64,000 nucleotides of DNA from Bradyrhizobium cosmicum (lineage in GTDB: Bacteria > Pseudomonadota > Alphaproteobacteria > Rhizobiales > Xanthobacteraceae). Made by a program: the position numbers and the translations under genes. This document shows, piece after piece, positions 17,858-24,064 of this stretch. The notes beneath the pieces were generated by a model. That model was not told the origin of the DNA. It worked only from the letters and a program-made list of their open reading frames with translations, and searched no databases. Positions within the stretch are counted from its first letter, which is position 1, and the number at the start of each line of letters is the position of its first letter. The stretch spans positions 3,596,001-3,660,000 of the forward strand of contig NZ_CP041656.2 in the NCBI RefSeq assembly GCF_007290395.2, given 5' to 3'.

Positions 17858-19282
17858 TCAGCGACGGAACATGCCGCCCATCATGCCGCCGACGACGCCG
17901 CCGACGAAGGCCGCGCCGGCATCGCCGCCACCGCTGTTGCGATGCTGGGCCGGTGGTGCGCTCTGGGCCTGGGCGGGGGCCGCACGCCGGGCCGGCTTGG
18001 GGCTGTCATCGCTCGCGGTGGCCGGGGCCGCCACGATCTCGGAGAGCAGGGCCTTGTGCTGGAGCTTGTTGAGGTAGCCGGTCGAGGGATAGCCGCGGGC
18101 GGCCTGCCAGCGCTTCAGAACCGTGCGGGTGTCGTCGCTGAACACGCCGGTCACCTTGGTATCGAAGCCGAGCCCGGTCAGGCGGCGCTGCACGTCGCGG
18201 CGCTGGCCCTTGTCGAGGCCGATCTGGTCCTCGGTGAGCTGGGTCGAGTCATCGGTGAAGGTCGCCGGATCGATACCGGAGTTGAGATTGCGGGTGGCCG
18301 TGGACGGACCGCTCTTGATCGCCGCAAGCCGCGCCAGGGCCAGCGCCTTGAACTGGCCGTTCGGATAGGCCGAGAGATAGGCGTTGAGCTCTTCCGGCTT
18401 GTTGGATTCCTTGACCGAACGCCAATACTCGAGCTCGACGCCGTCAGAGCTGCTGGCCGCTGCCGGCACGACGCCGGAAGCGGTCGGCGCCGCGTTGGCC
18501 ACCTGTGTCTGCTGCGAAGGGTTGAGATAGACCGCGCCGATCAGGTTGGTGTGGCCCCAGGGAAGCTGGCCCTTGCGGGTCTCTTCGTTGACCTGGGCGC
18601 GCACTGACGTCATCGCCTGCTGGATCTCGACGCCGGGCTTGGTGATGTTGTCGATCAGCGCGCGGGTGAAGGGGCTGTTGTTGCCCTCCTGACCGTCGAG
18701 CGCGGTCTGGCCCGGGCCGGTGGCGAACGCGATCAGCGTGCCTTCGCCGGACTTCATCTCGGCAAGGCCGCTCTGCACATTGACGCTGCGGGTGGCGGAG
18801 TTGGACTTGATCTTGGCGGCGAACGGATTGTCGCGGCAGGCATCGAGGAAGACGAGCTTGACCTTGGCATCGCCCATGGTCTGCTCGAGCGTCAGGTCGA
18901 TGTTGATCGCCGCGCCGAGCTTGACGTCCATCTCCGACTTGATGTCGGCATCGACTGGCAGGAGATAGTTGCTGCCGCTGACGGCGATGCCGTGGCCGGC
19001 GTAATAGAACACGGCGACGTCGGAGCCCTGCGCCTTGCGGCCGAAATCCAGCAGCTTCTCGGTCATCTGGTCGCGGGTGAGGTTGGAGCCTTCGATCACC
19101 TCGAAGCCGACATTGCGCAGCGTCGCCGCCATCGCCTTGGCGTCGATCGGTGGGTTCGGCAATTGCGCGACGTTCTTGTAGGAGCCGTTGCCGACGACGA
19201 AAGCGACGCGGCGGTCGGCCTTCGCGGCGCTGACCGACAGCGCCATGCACATCAGCGAAGCGAGGAGGGTGAGATAGCGCAT
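17858..19282 (-). CDS. Secreted caspase-fold (C14, metacaspase-like) protein with peptidoglycan-binding domain
   Basis: 474 aa from ATG 19282, with GGGGAT upstream; the open frame beyond has no signal-peptide logic. Order: signal peptide (1-22); caspase p20-like domain (about 24-270) with catalytic dyad H97 in FYYAGHG and C149 in FLDACRDNPF; a linker with an EYW..SVKESNKPEELNAYL repeat-like helix region; a PG_binding_1 domain (about 349-414, RRDVQRRLTGLGFDTKVTG, FSDDTRTVLKRWQ); and a Pro/Ala then Gly/Met-rich tail ending GGMMGGMFRR. A periplasmic cysteine protease anchored to the cell wall is inferred; substrate unknown. Confidence 0.9.
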   Translation of the reverse strand: MRYLTLLASLMCMALSVSAAKADRRVAFVVGNGSYKNVAQLPNPPIDAKAMAATLRNVGFEVIEGSNLTRDQMTEKLLDFGRKAQGSDVAVFYYAGHGIAVSGSNYLLPVDADIKSEMDVKLGAAINIDLTLEQTMGDAKVKLVFLDACRDNPFAAKIKSNSATRSVNVQSGLAEMKSGEGTLIAFATGPGQTALDGQEGNNSPFTRALIDNITKPGVEIQQAMTSVRAQVNEETRKGQLPWGHTNLIGAVYLNPSQQTQVANAAPTASGVVPAAASSSDGVELEYWRSVKESNKPEELNAYLSAYPNGQFKALALARLAAIKSGPSTATRNLNSGIDPATFTDDSTQLTEDQIGLDKGQRRDVQRRLTGLGFDTKVTGVFSDDTRTVLKRWQAARGYPSTGYLNKLQHKALLSEIVAAPATASDDSPKPARRAAPAQAQSAPPAQHRNSGGGDAGAAFVGGVVGGMMGGMFRR

Positions 19283-19479
19283 CTGAAATCCCCAGAATCG
19301 AATTGCAGGCAGCAACAAATTGGCAACGAACTTACACGACACGCCCGGTTTCGCGCTAGCGAAACGACAGCTCGCCCAACCCATTGCTTCGCGGCCGAAT
19401 GTGCACGATGGAATGCCCCTCCAACGTGATCCAAATCACGCTCGACCACCTTGTTTTGTCGCGCGAGGCGGCGTCCGGT

Positions 19480-20355
19480 TCACGGCGCGCGGGCGGGAAC
19501 CGGCGGTGCGGGCTTCAAATTCAGGAGATTGCCGCAGAGGATCAGCGCGGCGCCAAATACCGTCCAGGAGTCGAGCCGCTCTGAATACAGCAGCCAGCCC
19601 ACGGTTGCCGTGAGCGGAACCCGCAGGAAGTCCATCGGCACCACGATGGTCGCATCCGCATAGCGGAGCGCGCTGGCGAGACAGTAGTGCGAAAATGTGC
19701 CGCAGACCCCGATGACGAACAGCCAGCCCCAGAGCGTGGCTGACGGCCAGGTCCAGACATAGAGCGTCGGCAGCAAGCCCACGACAAACTGCACCACGAT
19801 CATCCAGAACAGGATCGACAAGGCACTCTCGGTCCGGGTCAGCGATTTTGCCAGGATCATGGAGATGCTGAAGCCGATGGCGGCGCCGAGCGCGATCAGT
19901 TGGCCCGGATTGATCTCGCCGGTGGCGGGCCGCACGATCATAATCACGCCGACGATGCCGAGCACGACGGCGGCGATCTTCCAGACGGTCATGCGCTCGG
20001 CGAGGAACGTTGCGGCCAGCAGCGCAGTCCAGATCGGCATGGTGAATTCGATCGCCACCACCTGGCCGATCCCGATCAGCGTCAGCGCATAGAACCAGCC
20101 GAGCTGTGCGAAATAATGGACCCCGTTGCGTGCGAGGTGCTGGGGCAGGCGTCTGGTTGCGACCGCCTTGAAGCCGCCGGACCGGTAGATGAACGGCAGG
20201 AGCAACGTGAACCCGATCACCGACCTCACTTCCATGATCTCGAAGACGTTGAGTTCGCGCGTGGCCTCGCGTCCGGCGACCGCCATGACCAGCATCAGCG
20301 CCAGCCAGCCGGCCATCCACAGTGCAGCCATTGCTTTGGACGGGGTCGCGGTCAT
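19480..20355 (-). CDS. EamA/DMT-family transporter
   Basis: 291 aa, about ten hydrophobic helices in two EamA halves (first ends near VVLGIVGVIMIVRP, second near WTVFGAALILCGNLL). RhaT/YdcZ-like drug/metabolite exporters have this size and layout. Cargo cannot be told from sequence. Divergent from the RidA-family gene with about 150 nt between the starts, so a shared control region is possible. Confidence 0.9.
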   Translation of the reverse strand: MTATPSKAMAALWMAGWLALMLVMAVAGREATRELNVFEIMEVRSVIGFTLLLPFIYRSGGFKAVATRRLPQHLARNGVHYFAQLGWFYALTLIGIGQVVAIEFTMPIWTALLAATFLAERMTVWKIAAVVLGIVGVIMIVRPATGEINPGQLIALGAAIGFSISMILAKSLTRTESALSILFWMIVVQFVVGLLPTLYVWTWPSATLWGWLFVIGVCGTFSHYCLASALRYADATIVVPMDFLRVPLTATVGWLLYSERLDSWTVFGAALILCGNLLNLKPAPPVPARAP

Positions 20356-20505
20356 CGGTGCGGGTGCGGGGAGATCGAGCCTGAGGGAGGGCGGGTATCG
20401 GCGACATCGCGACCGTTTGCAACGGCCAAATCTGCGGATGCGGCGATGCTGGGCGGCGTGCTAAGGCTTGGGTGAACAACGACAAAAAACGGGAGATCTT
20501 CGCTC

Positions 20506-20904
20506 ATGCGCATCTTGCAGCCGGCCGAATGGAAAAAACCGCGCGGCTTTTCCCATGGCGTGGTGGCGGAAGGGCCGGGCCGCTGGGTGGTGCTGGCCGG
20601 ACAGACCGGCGGCGACGAGACCGGCAATTACGCGCCCGACATGGCGGCGCAGGTCGCAACCGCGCTGACGCGGATCATCAAACTTTTGGGTGAGGCTGGC
20701 GCGGGTCCCGAACACATCGTCCGGCTGACCTGGTATCTCACCAGCCGCAGCGAATATGAAGCCGCGGGCGCCGGCATCGGCGCGGCGTGGAAGGAAACGC
20801 TGGGGCGCAATTTCCCGCCTTCGACGCTGCTCTACATCGGCGGTCTCGTGGACGAGCGCGCCAAGGTCGAGATCGAAGTCACGGCGTTCGTTCCGGACGC
20901 ATAA
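20506..20904 (+). CDS. RidA/YjgF-family protein
   Basis: 132 aa. The ATG is preceded by GGGAGAT. RidA proteins are trimeric and hydrolyse reactive enamines/imines released by PLP enzymes, or form related specialised subfamilies. Visible blocks: WVVLAGQTGGDETGNYAPDMAAQVATAL, HIVRLTWYLTSRSEYE and PPSTLLYIGGLVDERAKVEIEVTAFV. The conserved Arg of archetypal RidA (RxxV before the C-terminal ExxxA) is not evident at the usual place, where GLVDERAKVEIE is read, so it may belong to one of the Rid1-7 groups. A terminator follows. Confidence 0.87.
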   Translation: MRILQPAEWKKPRGFSHGVVAEGPGRWVVLAGQTGGDETGNYAPDMAAQVATALTRIIKLLGEAGAGPEHIVRLTWYLTSRSEYEAAGAGIGAAWKETLGRNFPPSTLLYIGGLVDERAKVEIEVTAFVPDA

Positions 20905-20909
20905 AAAAT

Positions 20910-20933
20910 CGACCCGGCGAGGTCGCCGGGTCG
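20910..20933. terminator. Intrinsic terminator between RidA gene and secreted pair
   Basis: CGACCCGGC / GCCGGGTCG, 9-bp stem with a 6-nt loop. A run of A on the left gives a strong U-tract for minus-strand transcripts, so it mainly ends the secreted-protein pair. Confidence 0.88.
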
Positions 20934-20955
20934 ACTGTCATTTCCGCGAACCGGC

Positions 20956-21501
20956 TTAGCGCGACATCGAGATGTTGGCGCCGCGGAACTGGCTGTCCGC
21001 GCGCATCGTGACGCTCTGCCTGTTGCCGCTGGTCTTCAGCGCGATGTTGGCGTTGAAGCCGGCGGCCGAGGCGACCACTTCGAAGTTCCCGCCGCCGCCG
21101 CGGCCCTGGAGCGAGCCGGAGATGTTGCGGCTGGTCTCGGACCAGCTGCCGGTGATGGCGCTGCCCTCGGCCCTGACGTTGGCGCCGAGGTTGAACTTGT
21201 AGGCATCGCTGGCGCAGGTCAGCGACATCTCCATGGTCGGTCCGATCGGGGCATATTTGGCCCGGCAGCGAATCCGCTCGGTCGAGCCGTCGTCCAGGGT
21301 GACGGTGCCGCTGCCGCTCCAGCTGCCGGCCATCGGAGCAAACGGGCCGGACTGGGCCTTGCTTTCCGAGCTGACGATCCCCGCCGCAAACAGAACGGCG
21401 GCCGCGATCAGCAGCCGCCGGTTCCAGGCGCGAGCCTCAATTGGTTTATTGGCGCGATGCTTCCCATCGCCCGCTGCACGGTATGCCTGCAGATGCTCCA
21501 T
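20956..21501 (-). CDS. Secreted protein, unknown function (second of overlapping pair)
   Basis: 181 aa from ATG 21501, which has GGGGAAG about 5-9 nt upstream; earlier ATGs at 21546 and 21555 exist. The N-terminal hydrophobic segment LLIAAAVLFAAGIVSSESKAQ follows a basic stretch; cleavage near AQ is likely. The mature part is a beta-rich domain (MAGSWSGSGTVTLDDGSTERIRC, then ITGSWSETSRNISGSLQG) with two Cys. The start lies 56 nt inside the upstream gene, so the two are translationally close. Function unknown. Confidence 0.75.
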   Translation of the reverse strand: MEHLQAYRAAGDGKHRANKPIEARAWNRRLLIAAAVLFAAGIVSSESKAQSGPFAPMAGSWSGSGTVTLDDGSTERIRCRAKYAPIGPTMEMSLTCASDAYKFNLGANVRAEGSAITGSWSETSRNISGSLQGRGGGGNFEVVASAAGFNANIALKTSGNRQSVTMRADSQFRGANISMSR

Positions 21502-21796
21502 TCCACTTCCCCGATCCGGCGTTGCCGTTGAGTTGACCGTTGGCATATGCACCATTGATCGAAACTTTCACAAGACCCTCACGGCCAATGGTGCCGGAAA
21601 CGTTAGCGCCGGGCGCGGTGATCTTGCCGTCGGCAACCGTCAGCAGCGAGCTTGCGGTCGGCTCGCAGGTGCCGCTCTTGGTGACGATGGTAACGTGCCA
21701 GTTGCCGTCATAGGGGCTCTGGGCGAAAGCGGGGACGGCGAGGGTGCCGGCGAAAACTGAAGCGGCACAGAACGCCGCGATGCGACCAAAACGCAT
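21446..21796 (-). CDS. Secreted protein, unknown function (first of overlapping pair)
   Basis: 116 aa with a clear signal peptide (FCAASVFAGTLAVPAFAQ) and a short beta-rich domain: YDGNWHVTIVTKSGTCEP, ITAPGANVSGTIGREG, GSGKWNGASAGIPCSGRWEASR. Two cysteines (about 44 and 108) may pair. It shares a GSW/GNW...SG..G style with the next gene, so they may be distant paralogues. Its 3' end overlaps the downstream gene. Confidence 0.8.
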   Translation of the reverse strand: MRFGRIAAFCAASVFAGTLAVPAFAQSPYDGNWHVTIVTKSGTCEPTASSLLTVADGKITAPGANVSGTIGREGLVKVSINGAYANGQLNGNAGSGKWNGASAGIPCSGRWEASRQ

Positions 21797-21880
21797 AAAA
21801 TCCGTCCTTCAATGTGTCTGATATTCTGACGCTTATTCGGGCGGAATGTGACGGAAATTTGTTGCGATGCCAAAGCGAAA

Positions 21881-21900
21881 ATTGTTCCTTTCGGAACAAT
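21881..21900. promoter_or_regulatory. Inverted repeat upstream of the secreted pair
   Basis: ATTGTTCC-TTTC-GGAACAAT is a perfect 8-bp inverted repeat, 85 nt upstream of the first secreted gene's ATG in an AT-rich gap. It could be an operator or a small RNA hairpin. GGAAC suggested a sigma-EcfG promoter, but no CGTT lies at 16-17 nt on either strand. Confidence 0.45.
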
Positions 21901-21968
21901 GGTTTATTTGCGTTTTTCGCTCCAATTTTTGAAGCAAAATCAACGCGGCTTCACGTTAAGGGTAAACG

Positions 21969-22556
21969 TCAGGAGAGACTCGGCGCGGAGGTCGCGAACT
22001 GCTCGTCCTGAGTCTTGGACGGCAGCGCCTTGTGGACCTTGGCATAATCGATCACGTCGGCCAGCAGCTTGAGCCCGAGCGGGGCGAGGGCGCGCTCCCA
22101 CAGTTCCCGCGCGGTCTCGCCCTTCTTCACGAAGCACCACTCCTGGGCTGCGATCGCGCCAGCGTCCATGCGGTCGGCGAGGTGATAGATGGTGCCGCCG
22201 GCGATCGGATCGCCCTCCTTGATGGTCCACTCCACGGCGGCCTTGCCGCGGTGTCGCGGCAGCAGCGAGGGGTGGTAGCCGATCCCGCCGAGCCTGGCGG
22301 CGGCGAGCGCATCCTTGCCGATCCGGGCGTGGCTGTGGGCGGTGATGATCAGGTCGGTGTCGGGGGCGATCTCGGAGGCGACCACGAGCTTCGGATCGGC
22401 CTGCACCACCACCTCGATTCCGGCCGCCTTCGCGGTCGCAGCGAGGCGATCCTCGGCATCGGCCACCACGACGCGCACGATCGAGACGCCGTGTTCCCGG
22501 AGCATGTTCAGGGTGGTCACGCCGAAATGGCGGGAGCCGACAAGGGTAATGCGCAT
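21969..22556 (-). CDS. Formyltransferase-fold protein (Fmt/PurN N-terminal domain only)
   Basis: 195 aa, equal to the N-terminal catalytic domain of methionyl-tRNA formyltransferase or to PurN, without the Fmt C-terminal tRNA-binding domain. It shows the HPSLLPRHRG block (residues 95-104) and DAGAIAAQEW (Asp131 at the catalytic Asp position). The catalytic Asn that normally stands two residues before His95 (LN-x-HPS) is Gly93 here (GIGYHPSLLP). It may formylate an amino sugar or another amine, or be a hydrolase; substrate unknown. ATG 22556; a solitary gene. Confidence 0.85.
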   Translation of the reverse strand: MRITLVGSRHFGVTTLNMLREHGVSIVRVVVADAEDRLAATAKAAGIEVVVQADPKLVVASEIAPDTDLIITAHSHARIGKDALAAARLGGIGYHPSLLPRHRGKAAVEWTIKEGDPIAGGTIYHLADRMDAGAIAAQEWCFVKKGETARELWERALAPLGLKLLADVIDYAKVHKALPSKTQDEQFATSAPSLS

Positions 22557-22907
22557 GGGTGTCCGATCCGTCTCGCAGCTGCGTCATCCTCCCGATAACA
22601 CGTCCGCACGCCCTGTCACCACCCGCGCAGCGCTTGAGATTGTTATCAACAACGCGCCGGGGCTGGCTATTCGGGCGGGAGCCGCCGCCGCTCGATCGAT
22701 ATCGCCCTGACAGCGCCGATCGCAGTTGGCCGCTGACGTATTCTGTGTGACGGATTTGCGTTGCCGCGCGGCAACGCCCGGCATCAAATGTGCACGAGCC
22801 GGTTCCTGTGCCTTATTTTTAACAGAACGATGCCTTGGGTTCGGTTAGAAGGTGCCATCCGGGGCTGGCTACATTTCATTCCCGATCCGCTTTCGAACCC
22901 GGCTTTG

Positions 22908-22939
22908 GCCGCTGGCGCGATCACGCCAGCGGCTTTTTT
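22908..22939 (+). terminator. Strong intrinsic terminator of an unassigned plus-strand transcript
   Basis: GCCGCTGGCG / CGCCAGCGGC, a 10-bp perfect stem with a CGATCA loop, followed by six T. The nearest upstream gene lies on the other strand, so it must end a noncoding or very short transcript. Confidence 0.85.
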
Positions 22940-23038
22940 CATAGCGCGCGCCACAAAATCACCTGACGGTAACGCGTTCTCAACCAGCTCGGCGTATCGA
23001 CGAATCCGTCGCGGATTTGTATTGCGTACCGCGACACC

Positions 23039-23081
23039 AAAAATGTCCCGCCGGCGCGGCGTGCGCCGCGCGGACATTTTT
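23039..23081. terminator. Long palindromic hairpin upstream of 77-aa gene
   Basis: AAAAATGTCC (23039-23048) pairs with GGACATTTTT (23072-23081). Inside, GCGCGGC pairs with GCCGCGC around a GTGC loop. The total is near 20 bp with a T-tract on the plus strand, a strong terminator shape, only 15 nt before the ATG at 23097. It may instead hide or regulate the ribosome site of that gene. Confidence 0.72.
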
Positions 23082-23096
23082 GCCGGGACCGATTTC

Positions 23097-23330
23097 ATGC
23101 CAAACGCAATTGCGCAGATCGTCAACGCCTATGTGCGGCTGAAGAACCGCCGTGGCCTCGACGCGCTGATGATGCACAGGCAGCGGCTCGCGGTCGATCT
23201 GAAGAGCAAGTCCGGCTACGATTTCAGCCTGCCGATCGGCCAGATCGACGAGGAGATCGCGATCATCGAGGAGGGGCTCAGCCGGCTCAAGGCTGAATCC
23301 GCGGATCCCGGTGCGACACCTCCGATCTGA
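23097..23330 (+). CDS. Small conserved hypothetical protein
   Basis: 77 aa: MPNAIAQIVNAYVRLKNRRG, then LDALMMHRQRLAVDLKSKSGYDFSLPIGQIDEEIAIIEEGLSRLK, mostly helical and charged. The composition is like a short cytosolic helical protein; no motif is recognised. The ATG is chosen because upstream codons run through the hairpin. It ends 6 nt before the stop of the opposite-strand gene at 23336. Confidence 0.7.
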   Translation: MPNAIAQIVNAYVRLKNRRGLDALMMHRQRLAVDLKSKSGYDFSLPIGQIDEEIAIIEEGLSRLKAESADPGATPPI

Positions 23331-23335
23331 CGTGA

Positions 23336-23638
23336 TCAGTCGCGCCGGCCGCCGTCGATGACGGTGAACAGCGGCCGCGCCTGGGTCGGCTCGACCAGCA
23401 ATTCATCCACGAGCGCGGTGGCTGCATCGACATATTTCCGGGTCGGCTTGTCCAGCGCACGCTTTGCCTCGTCGTCGAGCGCGACTTTCGCGGCCTCGAC
23501 CAGCTTGCGCATCCGCGCCGCATGGTCGTCGCCCGCCGTCAGCGTCGCGCGCGCCAGCGAGCGCAGCACGAACAGCTCTCCCTCGAGGCGGAGCAGGCGG
23601 TCGTTGAGCCTGGTGAGGACGGCGTTGAGGTCGGCCAT
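23336..23638 (-). CDS. Small coiled-coil hypothetical protein
   Basis: 100 aa, helical: LNAVLTRLNDRLLRLEGELFVLRSLARATL suggests a coiled coil at the N-terminus, followed by a second helical part and a short tail FTVIDGGRRD. No signal peptide or known domain. Position beside the 77-aa gene (convergent) gives no clue. ZapA was considered but the ZapA signature is absent. Confidence 0.72.
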   Translation of the reverse strand: MADLNAVLTRLNDRLLRLEGELFVLRSLARATLTAGDDHAARMRKLVEAAKVALDDEAKRALDKPTRKYVDAATALVDELLVEPTQARPLFTVIDGGRRD

Positions 23639-23843
23639 TTCTGGTGCTCGTCGCGAAGGATCCGTCCTGATCTAGCGGCGATCGGTGAACGGATTCCAAA
23701 TGCCAAAGGCGCAATTGGGTTGATCGGGTGCGTCGCGGCAGCGGCGATGTCGCCGATGTGAGATATCGTGACGGTGTGGTGCGTCGTTCGAGCGTGGTTC
23801 CCTCCCCAAGTCGAAGCTTGGGTGGATGTCTGGAGCACACGCA

Positions 23844-24056
23844 ATGCGGTCTGTCCTGGCCTTGGCCCTCTTGATTTCAACATGCGCGTCGGCTGTCGCT
23901 GTGCCGATACGTCATGTGCGTCCGCGCGACCATGTCGTGGTCCATCCGGCGGAGAACGCGCCGGTGCCGCCCGGCTGGTACAAATTTCCCGGGTGGCCAC
24001 CGATTCCGCCGTCGGAGAACAGGAATCTCGACCCCTCCAATTTTGGCGGAGGTTGA
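23844..24056 (+). CDS. Small proline-rich secreted protein
   Basis: 70 aa from ATG 23844, with GGAG upstream. Signal peptide MRSVLALALLISTCASAVAV; the mature part is Pro-rich (VHPAENAPVPPGWYKFPGWPPIPPSENRNLDPSNFGGG). I recognise the SENRNLDPSNFGG ending as recurring in Bradyrhizobium small exported proteins, function unknown. Convergent with the synthetase gene, 8 nt between the stops. Confidence 0.75.
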   Translation: MRSVLALALLISTCASAVAVPIRHVRPRDHVVVHPAENAPVPPGWYKFPGWPPIPPSENRNLDPSNFGGG

Positions 24057-24064
24057 TCGCAGCT

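Larger units (their letters stand above)
22557..23096. other. Long intergenic region with two strong hairpins and a possible small RNA
   Basis: No protein-like ORF is seen. The region contains a perfect 20-bp palindrome (22758-22777, GCGTTGCCGC/GCGGCAACGC), an intrinsic terminator (22908-22939) with no gene before it on the plus strand, and a very long hairpin (23039-23081) just ahead of the 77-aa gene. A plus-strand noncoding transcript ending at 22939 is the simplest reading. Confidence 0.5.

Noticed and set aside
21881..21918. EcfG (GGAAC-N16/17-CGTT) general-stress promoter
   Set aside because: GGAAC is present on both strands of the palindrome, but no CGTT lies at the correct distance.
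22635..22650. DnaA-box-like TTATCAACA
   Set aside because: One mismatch and no cluster of boxes or origin genes nearby.
23336..23638. ZapA gene with 6S RNA next to it
   Set aside because: The protein is coiled-coil but lacks ZapA sequence features, and the adjacent gap does not show a 6S-like long closed bubble structure.
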